A DNA stretch of 64,000 nt from Acinetobacter bereziniae LMG 1003 = CIP 70.12 (GCF_000368925.1 NZ_KB849755.1:1108620-1172619), one strand, 5' to 3'; shown: positions 18,584-28,212, counted from the stretch's first letter. The notes: generated from the letters alone by a model not told the origin. A program made the numbers and translations.

Positions 18584-19342
18584 ATGGCTTTACTTAAAGA
18601 TATTATTCTGTGGTGTGATCAAACCTTAAAGTCACATGAATTTAAAGACTACGCGCCTAACGGTTTACAAATTGAAGGAAAATCTGAAGTAAAGAAAATT
18701 CTTTGTGCAGTTACAGCTTCACAAGATGCAATTGATGCCGCCATTGAAAAAAAAGCGGACCTGTTATTGGTCCATCATGGATATTTCTGGAAAGGTGAAC
18801 CTTACCCAATTACAGGGATGCGAGGAAAACGCATCAAAAGTCTCATTCGAAATGATATTTCTCTTGTCGGCTATCATTTGCCCTTAGACTCACATCCAAC
18901 ATTGGGCAATAATGCGATGATTGCTCAAATATTAGGTTTGGACAATATTGAAGCTTTGGACCCTCATGAACGCAATCCGATTGGCAATATCGGTTATTTA
19001 AAAAATCCGCTCTCACCTGAAACGTTTAAACAGCTTCTCACGACAAAATTAGGTTTTGATACGATTCACCTTGATGCAGCAAAAACCCAGATTCAAAAAG
19101 TAGGTTTTTGCACTGGAGGTGCACAGGATTATATTGCAAAAGCCGCAGCGATGGACTGTGATGCCTATATCTCAGGTGAAGTCAGTGAACGTACTTTTTA
19201 TGAAGCCAAAGAATTGAATGTTCACTACTATGCATGTGGTCATCATGCAACTGAACGTTATGGCGTGCAAGAATTAGCCAAAGCGATTGCAGAACAGTTC
19301 AATATTGAATCTGAATATTTTGAGTTAAATAATCCAATTTAA
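18584..19342 (+). CDS. Nif3-like dinuclear metal center protein
   Basis: The 252-residue protein is a YbgI/Nif3 family member, related to GTP cyclohydrolase I type 2. Metal-binding histidines are visible in LLVHHGYFWKG and in GYHLPLDSHPTLGNN, with the SGEVSERTFYEA and GHHATERYG segments near the C-terminus. The ATG at 18584 follows an AAAAGG ribosome site and gives the family length (about 247). The exact reaction of the family is unsettled. Confidence 0.9.
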   Translation: MALLKDIILWCDQTLKSHEFKDYAPNGLQIEGKSEVKKILCAVTASQDAIDAAIEKKADLLLVHHGYFWKGEPYPITGMRGKRIKSLIRNDISLVGYHLPLDSHPTLGNNAMIAQILGLDNIEALDPHERNPIGNIGYLKNPLSPETFKQLLTTKLGFDTIHLDAAKTQIQKVGFCTGGAQDYIAKAAAMDCDAYISGEVSERTFYEAKELNVHYYACGHHATERYGVQELAKAIAEQFNIESEYFELNNPI

Positions 19343-19350
19343 CCTCAATA

Positions 19351-19394
19351 AAAGTATCATTTCATTATTTTTTTAAAATGACTTGATACTTTTT
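19351..19394 (+). terminator. Probable terminator of the Nif3-like gene
   Basis: AAAGTATCA pairs with TGATACTTT across a T-rich loop, followed by TT; it lies just after the stop at 19342. Confidence 0.6.
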
Positions 19395-19552
19395 CAAGAA
19401 AATCTTCACTGTATTTTTTAATTGTCTATATACGTATTAAATCGAAATAAATTGTGTATTGTTATTTAACATCATGCCCTATTGCGTGAAGAATCTATTA
19501 CAATAAAGCCACTTAAATGTTAAAACCCAGCTCAATGCAAGGAATTTAAAAC

Positions 19553-20179
19553 ATGACAACCATTACTTTACCTGCTCTACCATACGGCTACGAAGATCTT
19601 GCGCCGCACATCAGCAAAGAAACTTTAGAATACCATCACGATAAGCACCACAATACTTATGTTGTCAACTTAAACAACTTAATCGCGGGTACTGATCTTG
19701 AAGGTAAAACTTTAGAAGAGATCATTGTTGCTGTTGCTGGCGATGCATCTAAAGCAGGTGTATTCAACAATGCTGCTCAAGTTTGGAACCACACGTTCTA
19801 CTGGAACTGTATGGCTAAAAACGGTGGTGGTAAAGCAACAGGTGCTTTAGCAGCTAAAATTGATGAAGCTTTCGGTTCTTACGAAAAATTTGCTGAAGAG
19901 TTTGCAGCTGCTGCAACAACTCAATTCGGTTCAGGTTGGGCATGGCTCGTTGCCGACAAAGTAAACGGTGAGCTTTCTATTCTTAAAACATCAAATGCAG
20001 ATACTCCACTTGCCCATGGCAAAGTTGCGGTATTAACAATAGATGTTTGGGAACATGCTTATTACATCGACTTCCGTAATGCTCGTCCAAAATACATTTC
20101 AACTTTCTTAGAAAGCTTAGTGAACTGGGACTATGCAAATGCCAAATATGCTGGTCAAGCAGCTGGTGTTGAAAAATAA
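19553..20179 (+). CDS. sodB: Superoxide dismutase, iron type
   Basis: The 208-residue cytoplasmic enzyme dismutates superoxide. Ligands lie in YHHDKHHNTY, in VWNHTFYWN (with the preceding Gln typical of the Fe form) and in DVWEHAYYIDFRN. The length and the AATTQFGSGWAWL segment also fit FeSOD. It is a single gene with its own terminator. Codon use is that of a highly expressed gene. Confidence 0.95.
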   Translation: MTTITLPALPYGYEDLAPHISKETLEYHHDKHHNTYVVNLNNLIAGTDLEGKTLEEIIVAVAGDASKAGVFNNAAQVWNHTFYWNCMAKNGGGKATGALAAKIDEAFGSYEKFAEEFAAAATTQFGSGWAWLVADKVNGELSILKTSNADTPLAHGKVAVLTIDVWEHAYYIDFRNARPKYISTFLESLVNWDYANAKYAGQAAGVEK

Positions 20180-20204
20180 GATTGAATAATTTTATTTTGC
20201 TAAA

Positions 20205-20233
20205 GAGCCATTCTGATTAGAATGGCTTTTTTA
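20205..20233 (+). terminator. Terminator of sodB
   Basis: A 9-bp stem (AGCCATTCT with AGAATGGCT) with a four-base loop and six T residues. Confidence 0.9.
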
Positions 20234-20256
20234 TGTCATTCTATTTTTATATTTTC

Positions 20257-20898
20257 ATGATTAATACTACATATACAATAAAAGCAGATCCAATAAAAAT
20301 CATTGCTGGCTATGTCATTCTGACTACGCTACAGATTCCTTGTTATCTATATATCGCGCATTCAGACTACATCACCTTTACTTTTATTTTCGTGCTGCTA
20401 TTGTGGCTGTTTATTTTATTATTTGAACTTGTTGCACTGTATCTACTGATCAAATATGGAAGACCACAGCTGTGTTTTCACAGTGATTTTTGCCAAATTC
20501 AAATGCCTGCAATCAACATAACTGTGGACTATGAAAAAATTTCCGCATTAAGCATGCGTAAAATACAGCAAGAACATCGCGGTTTTTCCTTTGGAATGTG
20601 TTATGAACTTGAATTAAGTTTGAGTAGTCAAATCATGCAGCAACATGCTTTGAGAAAAAAACCTTATCCTGTCAAAAACTTATTCTTGTCTTCCAACTTT
20701 CTTTTTAAAAATAACCAAATCTTAGAAATTGCGATTATTTTTAGTGCATTAGCTCGAAAGAAAGCTTCCAAACGGATTGAAAGTATTCTACAGCTACAAC
20801 AACATCCCCAAGCATACGAAAGCTTAATCTCTGAAAAAGATTTAGAAAACTTTAAAAATAATCAATATATATACAAATTATTTAAATTCGGACAATAA
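20257..20898 (+). CDS. Hypothetical membrane protein with C-terminal soluble domain
   Basis: I do not recognise this protein of about 213 residues. Two hydrophobic segments near the N-terminus (IIAGYVILTTLQIPCYLYI and FTFIFVLLLWLFILLFELVAL) are followed by a soluble beta-rich part and a basic helical C-terminus. That layout resembles small membrane proteins with a bacterial PH-like domain, but this is a guess. The start is uncertain: an in-frame ATG at 20233 lies inside the sodB terminator, so 20257 is used; neither has a good ribosome site. Confidence 0.5.
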   Translation: MINTTYTIKADPIKIIAGYVILTTLQIPCYLYIAHSDYITFTFIFVLLLWLFILLFELVALYLLIKYGRPQLCFHSDFCQIQMPAINITVDYEKISALSMRKIQQEHRGFSFGMCYELELSLSSQIMQQHALRKKPYPVKNLFLSSNFLFKNNQILEIAIIFSALARKKASKRIESILQLQQHPQAYESLISEKDLENFKNNQYIYKLFKFGQ

Positions 20899-20932
20899 AA
20901 AAACATTTAAGATGCTTTTGGTATAATTTCAC

Positions 20933-20961
20933 TTGACCACTTTGGCTTTCATCCATAAAAT
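20933..20961 (+). promoter_or_regulatory. Promoter of the first two tRNA-Asn genes
   Basis: TTGACC and TAAAAT with exactly 17 bases between; the same hexamers and spacing precede the third tRNA-Asn. Confidence 0.85.
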
Positions 20962-20972
20962 GCGCATCAGAT

Positions 20973-21048
20973 TCTCCAATAGCTCAGTCGGTAGAGCGAC
21001 GGACTGTTAATCCGCAGGTCCCTGGTTCGAGCCCAGGTTGGAGAGCCA
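20973..21048 (+). tRNA. tRNA-Asn (GTT), copy 1
   Basis: A full 76-nt cloverleaf with anticodon GTT in the loop CTGTTAA, the TTCGAGC T-loop, acceptor pairing TCTCCAA with TTGGAGA, and an encoded CCA end. It is followed five bases later by a second copy in the same transcript. Confidence 0.98.
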
Positions 21049-21053
21049 TCTAT

Positions 21054-21129
21054 TCTTCCATAGCTCAGTCGGTAGAGCGACGGACTGTTAATCCGCAGGT
21101 CCCTGGTTCGAGCCCAGGTGGAAGAGCCA
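21054..21129 (+). tRNA. tRNA-Asn (GTT), copy 2
   Basis: Identical to copy 1 except in the acceptor stem (TCTTCCA with TGGAAGA), where two base pairs differ in a compensated way. Anticodon GTT; CCA encoded. Confidence 0.98.
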
Positions 21130-21135
21130 GATTCG

Positions 21136-21168
21136 AAAAAGCCCACTCATGATGAAGTGGGCTTTTTT
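21136..21168 (+). terminator. Terminator of the tRNA-Asn pair
   Basis: GCCCACT (21141-21147) pairs with AGTGGGC (21156-21162), flanked by A-run and T-run. Confidence 0.9.
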
Positions 21169-21291
21169 ATGCTTAAAATTTGATGTTACTTCAAAGACAA
21201 ATCCTACATATAAATAAAACGTAAAGCAGTGCTGACAAATAGATTGCAAAAAATCAAGCCTGCTCAAAGATGGTTTGATTCATCTACAGTT

Positions 21292-21366
21292 GAAGTCAAA
21301 CACTGACGCGAATGAAGTCAAACACTGACGCGAATGAAGTCAAACACTGACGCGAATGAAGTCAAA
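21292..21366. repeat. 22-bp tandem repeat, 3.4 copies
   Basis: Three identical copies of a 22-bp unit beginning GAAGTCAAACACTGACGC, at 21292-21313, 21314-21335 and 21336-21357, then nine bases of a fourth. They lie in the gap between the second and third tRNA-Asn genes and are not in a reading frame. There are no spacers, so it is not a CRISPR array. The perfect identity suggests recent expansion. Confidence 0.95.
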
Positions 21367-21465
21367 TAAAGTTTTAAACAAATCTATGAATTTCTTTATT
21401 TTTATTTAAAATGATCAAATATTTAGCAAATAATGCATTTTTATGATGAATTTAACAATTTTTCC

Positions 21466-21494
21466 TTGACCCATCTGCATTTCCTCCCTAAAAT
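21466..21494 (+). promoter_or_regulatory. Promoter of tRNA-Asn copy 3
   Basis: TTGACC and TAAAAT separated by 17 bases, ending 11 bases before the tRNA. Confidence 0.85.
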
Positions 21495-21505
21495 GCGTTC
21501 CAGAT

Positions 21506-21581
21506 TCTCCAATAGCTCAGTCGGTAGAGCGACGGACTGTTAATCCGCAGGTCCCTGGTTCGAGCCCAGGTTGGAGAGCCA
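21506..21581 (+). tRNA. tRNA-Asn (GTT), copy 3
   Basis: Identical to copy 1 over all 76 bases, with anticodon GTT and encoded CCA. It has its own promoter and terminator. Confidence 0.98.
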
Positions 21582-21591
21582 AATTCTAAAA

Positions 21592-21618
21592 ACCCACTCA
21601 GATTTGAGTGGGTTTTTT
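21592..21618 (+). terminator. Terminator of tRNA-Asn copy 3
   Basis: A 9-bp stem (ACCCACTCA with TGAGTGGGT), four-base loop and T-run. Confidence 0.9.
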
Positions 21619-21644
21619 CTTGCCTATCGCATACTGTTTGATTT

Positions 21645-22094
21645 ATGTCATTTGATTCTTATCAGGCTTTATTTTTATTTATCGGCTGTATTGCAACAAT
21701 TGCTTTGCTGATTGCCTGCTTTGGTCGTTATTTATTTCAACGCCAACATTATTATGCAAAGCGTGTGATTACACCGTTTGAACAGAAAATGTTTTTGCGC
21801 TTGAATGAGACTTTTCCCCAGTACCATGTACTTGCACAAGTTGCTTTTAGTGCCTTAATTGACTGTGATCAATTCAAGTTACGTTCCAAATTCAATCGTA
21901 AAGTCACTGACTTTGTACTGCTTAATCCACAACTTGAAGTGATTGCAATTATTGAACTTGATGATCCGAGTCATATTGGTAAAGAACATATTGATGCACA
22001 ACGGGATGCCATGCTGATACAAGCGGGTTATCAAGTATTTCGCTATACCGAAATCCCAAGCAGCCGAGAACTGAAAAAAGATATTGCCAATTAA
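21645..22094 (+). CDS. DUF2726 domain membrane protein
   Basis: The 149-residue protein has one N-terminal membrane helix (about 8-30) and a DUF2726 domain: FEQKMFLRLNETFP, the KVTDFVL strand, IIELDDPSH and the later RDAMLIQAGYQVFRY. The domain resembles the restriction-endonuclease-like fold with D, ELD and Q-type residues, but no nuclease activity has been shown that I can cite. It lies just after tRNA-Asn and converges on mgtE. Confidence 0.75.
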   Translation: MSFDSYQALFLFIGCIATIALLIACFGRYLFQRQHYYAKRVITPFEQKMFLRLNETFPQYHVLAQVAFSALIDCDQFKLRSKFNRKVTDFVLLNPQLEVIAIIELDDPSHIGKEHIDAQRDAMLIQAGYQVFRYTEIPSSRELKKDIAN

Positions 22095-22110
22095 AATACT
22101 CAGAAAATAC

Positions 22111-23448
22111 TTATAAAATAATCGAAGCAATGCATAAATAAACAATCACTCCAGTTGCATCACAGATTGAGGTCACCAAAGGTGCCGAGGCGCTTGCTGG
22201 ATCTAGCTTTAAACGATTCAAGATGAACGGTAAACTCATACCAATTAAGCATCCCATCAATACAATGCCCATCATACTCAGTGCGAGGACCAAAGCGACC
22301 ATTGCATCCCCTCTAAAATAGCCAAGGATGGAGACTGCAATCGCCATTGTTCCGCCCAAACATAATCCAACTAAACTCTCTCGTCCAATCAGATATAACC
22401 AATCTTTTAAATGAACATCCCCAGTTGCCAAAGCTCGAACCATCAAGGTTGCAGATTGAGAGCCAGCATTTCCCCCACTTCCGACAAGCAAAGGCAAAAA
22501 GAACACCAAAACAATATTCTTGGCAATGATGTCTTCAAAATGTGCGATACCGAAACCAGACAATAAGCTGCCAAATACCAAAATGACCAGCCAAAACACA
22601 CGTTTCTTATAAAGATAATGAATCGGTGCTGTTTTAATGCTCATTTTAGGAGAAGAAGTTACAGCACTGGATTTTAAAAAGTCTTCTGTCGCCTCTTCAG
22701 TCGCAATATCCATTGCATCATCATAGGTCACAATACCCACTAGACGTTGCTGCTGATCGACAATAGGAAGTGCAATAAAATCATAATAATGCAATTTTTC
22801 AGCAATACTTTCTTGGTCTTCGTTTACATCCCCCATGATCAAGTCTGTACGCATAACATCCGTAATATTTTGATTAGGATCAGCCAAAATCATTTCACGT
22901 AAAGAAGCCACACCCAAAAGTTTATGATCTGGATCTACAACATAGATGAGATAGACTGTTTCACGATTTTTCGCGATCTTTCTGATTTGTTCAATCGCTT
23001 GGGTAATATTCAGTTCTGGTGACACTGCCACATAATCTGAACTCATGATTGCCCCAGCAGACTCTTCTGGATATTTGGCTAGATGTTGAATCTGCTGCTG
23101 GATTTCTGGACTAAGTTCAGTATAGATAGACTGTTGTAATGAATAAGGTAAATATTTAAATAAATCCGTCTGATCATCTGAATGCATCTGCGAAAGAACT
23201 TGAATCAGGTTCTGCTTTGGCAAATGTTCAGCAATTTTAAGCTGTTGATCTAATGATAAAAATTCAAGAATATAAGCAGCATTGGGCAGATGTTCTACCA
23301 ATGTCACCTGCTCACTTAAGGATAAATCACTCAACAATTTTGCTATATCAGCGTCATTGATTTGATCAAAATGTTGTTCAATAACATCAAATTGGTGGTT
23401 TTGAATAGCTTTTTCTATTTTTGAAATTAATTCTAAAGAGAATTGCAT
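22111..23448 (-). CDS. mgtE: Magnesium transporter MgtE
   Basis: The 445-residue inner-membrane channel has an N-terminal helical domain, two CBS domains (about 130-250) that sense intracellular magnesium, and a C-terminal membrane part with the signature GGNAGSQSATLMVRAL. The in-frame TTG at 23460 is possible, but the ATG at 23448 fits the family better. Its stop is 16 bases from the convergent DUF2726 gene. No magnesium riboswitch was recognised upstream. Confidence 0.93.
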   Translation of the reverse strand: MQFSLELISKIEKAIQNHQFDVIEQHFDQINDADIAKLLSDLSLSEQVTLVEHLPNAAYILEFLSLDQQLKIAEHLPKQNLIQVLSQMHSDDQTDLFKYLPYSLQQSIYTELSPEIQQQIQHLAKYPEESAGAIMSSDYVAVSPELNITQAIEQIRKIAKNRETVYLIYVVDPDHKLLGVASLREMILADPNQNITDVMRTDLIMGDVNEDQESIAEKLHYYDFIALPIVDQQQRLVGIVTYDDAMDIATEEATEDFLKSSAVTSSPKMSIKTAPIHYLYKKRVFWLVILVFGSLLSGFGIAHFEDIIAKNIVLVFFLPLLVGSGGNAGSQSATLMVRALATGDVHLKDWLYLIGRESLVGLCLGGTMAIAVSILGYFRGDAMVALVLALSMMGIVLMGCLIGMSLPFILNRLKLDPASASAPLVTSICDATGVIVYLCIASIIL

Positions 23449-23692
23449 AAGAAAATCCAAAGTTGATCACGCTTTTGCACAAATACTGGACTGTAATGCT
23501 AGGAAAATAAAGCGCTTTTTTGTTGTTAAAATTACTTTCTAATTTGAACAAAATATATTTTAGTTTGACTATTTATCAAGTGACGTCTAGATCATACACA
23601 GACTTGGTTTAACCTCGTCTGCGTATACTCATGGATACATGGATTTACAAGCGCAGAGATCTAGAACATAGCTCAATTTTAAAATCATGCTT

Positions 23693-26600
23693 TTACGATT
23701 CAGTTGATACTTTAGACTTAAAAATGCTTCGAATCAGCACATACATAAATGGGATAAACAGCAACACCAAAACTGTTCCAAAGATCACACCACCCAGTAC
23801 ACTTACGCCAATTTCTTGGCGGCTTGCAGCGCCTGCACCGAAAGCAAGCACTAAAGGGATTACCCCAGCACCAAATGCCAATGAAGTCATCAAAATTGGA
23901 CGTAAACGTAGCCCTGCACCTTCGAGTGCTGCTGCAACCGCTGTTTTGCCTTTTTCTTGCGCCAATGCTGCAAATTCGACGATGAGAATGGCATTTTTAC
24001 ACGACAGACCAATTGTCGTCAGCAAAGCGATCTGAAAGTAAATGTCATTAGGGAACCCTGCCAATTGACTAAAAATAATATTTCCTCCAATCCCTAAAGG
24101 AATCGCAGCAATCACAGCCGTTGGAATAGACCAGCTTTCATATAATGCAGCCAAACATAGAAAAATGAATCCAATTGAGATTAAGTACAGTAACCATGCT
24201 TGGCTACTGGATTTCTGTTCTTCAAATGATAAACCACTCCAAGCGACATCAATCCCCTGTTGTTGGCTAATCAACTTCTGAATATCATTCATTGCCTGAC
24301 CAGAACTGGTATGCGGCGCGGTATTGGCTTCCATTTGCAAGGCTGTATAGCCTTGGAAGCGGTTCACGACATCAGGTCCACCTTCCCAAGCAATGGTCGA
24401 AAAATTACTGAATGGAATCATTTGATTTTGTGCATTACGAACAGTCCATACCTCTAAATCTTCAGGTTTGGAGCGGAACTCAGCATCACCCTGCATCATG
24501 ACACGTTTAATACGACCACGATCTATAAAGTCATTCACATAAGAACCACCCCATGCAGCTGACAAGGTACTATTAATCGCTGTTTGACTTAAACCATTTG
24601 CCAATGCCCGTTTTTGATCAATATGAATTTTTAACTTGGATTTGTCTGGATTGGACCTCTTATCTAAATTTTCAAAAGTTAGGAATTGTTTCGCTTGAGT
24701 TTGTAAAACATTAAACTGCTGATCAAGGTATTTCCGCCCTTGACCATTCACATCCTGAATCCAAAACTCTAAACTATCACTATCACCCAAACCATTCACA
24801 GAAGCAGGCAAACTCACTGTAATCCGAGCATTTGGATTCTTGTTAAAATACTTTACCGCACGCTCTCGAATCGCTTGCGCAGAATTTTCTGAACCAGAAC
24901 GATCATCCCAATGTTTGAGCGCAACGAAACCTGTACCTAGGTTTTGTCCTGTACCAGAGAAATTACGACCATAACGAATCAGAACAATATCGACATTTTG
25001 CTTTTCTTTTTCCAAAAAGTATTTGCGTATATTTTCACCAACCACCTGACTACTCGACATCGGTGCACCATCTGCTAAACGGAACTGTACACTGAGCATT
25101 CCTTGGTCTTCACTTGGAATAAAACTGGTAGGTAAAGCGCGATAAAAAAGTGCAAAAACCACAGTTAAACCGAAAAATAATGTCAAAATCACCCATTTTA
25201 AATTCAAGGTTTTTTGAATAAGTTTGATATAACGCTGTTTTAAGTTTTCAAGTTTGGTGTTAAACCAAGTCGCCCAACGCATAGGTTGAGGATTAGGTTT
25301 TAAAATAATTGCACATAATGCAGGTGTCAGTACCAATGCAACCACCAATGACAATGCCATTGCTGCAACCAATGTGATTGAAAACTGCCGGTAAATTACA
25401 CCAGTCGACCCAGTAAAAAATGCCATTGGAATAAATACAGCAGTCAATACGACGGTGATCCCAATCAAAGCGCCGGTCATTTCTTGCATTGATTCAATAG
25501 AAGCTTGCTTTGCGGTTAAGCCCTGTTCATGCATCAAGCGCTCTACATTTTCAACAACAACGATGGCATCATCCACCAGCAAGCCGATTGCCAACACCAA
25601 AGCAAACAAGGTCAGTGTATTAATACTCATTCCCAGTGCAAACAGTACTGCAAACGTCCCTAAAATAACGATCGGTACGGTAATGGTTGGAATGAGTGTG
25701 GCACGCCAACTTTGTAGGAAAATAAACATCACCAAAACAACCAAAACGATCGCTTCAAACAATGTTTTAACAACTTCTTTTATCGACTCTTGAACAAACG
25801 GTGTGTTATCTCGTGGATAAACAATCTTGTAACCTTGTGGGAGCTTTTCAGAAATCTTGGCTAATTCTGCTTTAATCAATGCCGATGTCGCTAAGGCGTT
25901 GGCACCGGAAGATAAAGAAATGCCCATCCCTGATGATGGATAGCCATTGATGGTATTAAATGATTGATAATTTTCAGCGCCTAATTCAATTCGAGCTACA
26001 TCTTTCAAATAAACATAGCTTCCATCAGTATTGGATTTCACAATAATGTTTTTAAATTCTTCTACAGTTCTTAAACGAGAGCCTGCGGTCACTTTTGCAT
26101 TTAAATATTGATCTGAAGCAACGGGCAAATCGCCAACACCACCTGCAGCAACCTGTGTATTCTGAGCTTCAATTGCGCTACGAATATCGCTTGGCATCAG
26201 CTGATACTGTCGCAGTAAATTTGGATTAAGCCAGATTCGCATTGCGTATTGCGAACCGAATACATCCACTTCTCCAACGCCTTCTATACGAGACAATTCT
26301 TGTTCTATATGCGTGGAAAGATAATCTCCTAATTCAATATTATTGCTTTTACCAGTTTCATCATACAAACCCACTACCATAAAGGTATCGCCGAGTGATT
26401 TATTTACTGTCACTCCTTGGCGTTGAACATCATCTGGCAAGCGATTTAACACGCCATTAATGCTATTTTGTACTTGAACCTGAGCGGTGTCTGGATCAGT
26501 TCCATTTTCAAAGCTAATACTGATTCGAGCACGTCCAGACGAATCACTGCTTGAACTGAAATATAAAAGGTGATCAATACCTTTAATTTGCTGCTCTAAA

Positions 26601-26794
26601 ACCTGTGTGACACTTTCTTCAACAGTTTCAGCGTCTGCACCAGTATAAGTTGTTGACACTGTAATCCGTGGTGGAGCAATATCTGGATAACGCTCAATCG
26701 GCAAATTAAGAACCGAAAAAACGCCTAAAGCCATAACGATAATCGCAAGGACACAGGCAAAAATAGGACGTTGAATAAAAAATTTAGAGAGCAT
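23693..26794 (-). CDS. RND efflux transporter, AcrB/AdeB (HAE1) type, solitary
   Basis: The 1033-residue inner-membrane pump has the standard layout: helix 1 at about 10-28, two large periplasmic loops, and helix 4 with LLVDDAIVVVENVERL, whose paired aspartates carry protons. It resembles AcrB/AdeB/MexB drug exporters. No membrane-fusion protein or outer-membrane channel gene is adjacent on either side, so it must borrow partners from another operon or have a separate role. Upstream is a 270-base gap with the divergent glpQ gene; no regulator is next to it. Substrate unknown. Confidence 0.9.
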   Translation of the reverse strand: MLSKFFIQRPIFACVLAIIVMALGVFSVLNLPIERYPDIAPPRITVSTTYTGADAETVEESVTQVLEQQIKGIDHLLYFSSSSDSSGRARISISFENGTDPDTAQVQVQNSINGVLNRLPDDVQRQGVTVNKSLGDTFMVVGLYDETGKSNNIELGDYLSTHIEQELSRIEGVGEVDVFGSQYAMRIWLNPNLLRQYQLMPSDIRSAIEAQNTQVAAGGVGDLPVASDQYLNAKVTAGSRLRTVEEFKNIIVKSNTDGSYVYLKDVARIELGAENYQSFNTINGYPSSGMGISLSSGANALATSALIKAELAKISEKLPQGYKIVYPRDNTPFVQESIKEVVKTLFEAIVLVVLVMFIFLQSWRATLIPTITVPIVILGTFAVLFALGMSINTLTLFALVLAIGLLVDDAIVVVENVERLMHEQGLTAKQASIESMQEMTGALIGITVVLTAVFIPMAFFTGSTGVIYRQFSITLVAAMALSLVVALVLTPALCAIILKPNPQPMRWATWFNTKLENLKQRYIKLIQKTLNLKWVILTLFFGLTVVFALFYRALPTSFIPSEDQGMLSVQFRLADGAPMSSSQVVGENIRKYFLEKEKQNVDIVLIRYGRNFSGTGQNLGTGFVALKHWDDRSGSENSAQAIRERAVKYFNKNPNARITVSLPASVNGLGDSDSLEFWIQDVNGQGRKYLDQQFNVLQTQAKQFLTFENLDKRSNPDKSKLKIHIDQKRALANGLSQTAINSTLSAAWGGSYVNDFIDRGRIKRVMMQGDAEFRSKPEDLEVWTVRNAQNQMIPFSNFSTIAWEGGPDVVNRFQGYTALQMEANTAPHTSSGQAMNDIQKLISQQQGIDVAWSGLSFEEQKSSSQAWLLYLISIGFIFLCLAALYESWSIPTAVIAAIPLGIGGNIIFSQLAGFPNDIYFQIALLTTIGLSCKNAILIVEFAALAQEKGKTAVAAALEGAGLRLRPILMTSLAFGAGVIPLVLAFGAGAASRQEIGVSVLGGVIFGTVLVLLFIPFMYVLIRSIFKSKVSTES

Positions 26795-27066
26795 TAGTTT
26801 TGCTTCAGTGCCAAATGATTGTGGTTAAGATCGTGCTGAACATTAAATTCCGTTTATATTGATATTCTGTGACTTAGATCGAAAACTCAAGAAAAAATAA
26901 CAGAAATCCGAATGATCAGCTTGAATATGAAGAAACTGTGGAGATCACCTAATCGTATACAGACCATCGCTATAAATAATTGCTTCAATCCCCTGTTTAT
27001 GTCATCACAATGTCAATTTAACCACATAAACTGTGATCGATTTCTACACAATAATTTGAGTGAAAA

Positions 27067-28212
27067 ATGAATAAAAAAGTATGGCTGATCAGCAGCAGTA
27101 TGATATTTTTAACTGCTTGCAATGATGATAAAACAAATATTGTTACAACACCTGATTATAAAGAGCCTAAGATTATTATTGTTGGGCATCGCGGCGCAAG
27201 TGCTTTACGTCCAGAACACACACTTGAAAGTTATCAAAAAGCCATTGACGATGGTGCAGATTTTATTGAACCTGATCTCGTCTCAACCAAAGATGGTATT
27301 TTAGTCGCACGTCATGAAAATGAAATTGGCGGTACCACCAATGTCAGCACCTTAGCTCAATTTGCAGATCGCAAAAAAACTAAAATTATTGATGGGGTGT
27401 CTTTAACAGGTTGGTTTACTGAAGACTTCAATGCAAGTGAATTAAATTTGATTAAAGCACGTGAAAGAATTCCAGCATTACGCCCAAACAATACGCAATA
27501 TAATGATCAATTCAATATTCCTACCCTTGAACAGATTATCGAACTTGCAGAAAAAAACTACAAAAAAACAGGAAAAATTATTGGCTTGTATATCGAAACC
27601 AAACATCCAACTTATTTTCAAAAGCTCAATTTAGGTATGGAAGATCCTGTATTGAAAACTTTAGCGAAATATCAATACACACGCGAAATTGCCCCAATTT
27701 ATTTACAATCTTTTGAAGTCAGTAATCTCAAATACTTTAAAGAACAATTAACACTTTACAAGACATTAAAGCATGCCAAAATTATTCAGCTCTATGATGA
27801 CAAAAAAGCAAGCCCAGCAGATTATGTTGCGCAAGGTCTGAAAACAACTTATGGCGATATGGCAACAGCACAAGGTTTAAAAACAGTCTCAACCTATGCC
27901 GATGGCGTAGGTCCATGGAAACCTTATATCTTTAATGATAGCTATACTGCACCATCTTCTTTTGTTGCAGATGCGCATGCAGTTAACTTAAAAGTGCATC
28001 CTTATACTTTCCGACCTGAAAATAACTTTTTGGCAGCAAATTTAAAATGTAGTAGCGCAGAAGCAGATGCTGCAAAACGTTGTGAAACAGGTGCCAACAA
28101 AGAATATGAAATGTATTTTAAAGCTGGAGTTGATGGACTATTTACAGATGACCCTGGTTTGGGACGTAAAGCACTAGATGCCTACTGGAAAGCAAATCCT
28201 ATTCTAAAATAA
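27067..28212 (+). CDS. glpQ: Glycerophosphodiester phosphodiesterase, lipoprotein
   Basis: The 381-residue enzyme hydrolyses glycerophosphodiesters from phospholipid turnover to glycerol-3-phosphate. The catalytic HRGASALRPEHT and DFIEPDLVSTKDG segments are present, and VARHENEIGGTT follows as in GlpQ. Residues 1-18 form a lipoprotein signal (LTAC), so it is probably anchored in the envelope. Its product would feed GlpD, encoded elsewhere in this window under GlpR. Confidence 0.92.
   Translation: MNKKVWLISSSMIFLTACNDDKTNIVTTPDYKEPKIIIVGHRGASALRPEHTLESYQKAIDDGADFIEPDLVSTKDGILVARHENEIGGTTNVSTLAQFADRKKTKIIDGVSLTGWFTEDFNASELNLIKARERIPALRPNNTQYNDQFNIPTLEQIIELAEKNYKKTGKIIGLYIETKHPTYFQKLNLGMEDPVLKTLAKYQYTREIAPIYLQSFEVSNLKYFKEQLTLYKTLKHAKIIQLYDDKKASPADYVAQGLKTTYGDMATAQGLKTVSTYADGVGPWKPYIFNDSYTAPSSFVADAHAVNLKVHPYTFRPENNFLAANLKCSSAEADAAKRCETGANKEYEMYFKAGVDGLFTDDPGLGRKALDAYWKANPILK

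Noticed and set aside
21292..21366. Possible CRISPR array
   Set aside because: The 22-bp units are directly adjacent with no spacers, there are only three, and no cas genes are present.
23461..23692. Magnesium riboswitch before mgtE
   Set aside because: The upstream region is short and AT-rich, and I saw no M-box-like or ykoK-like structure.
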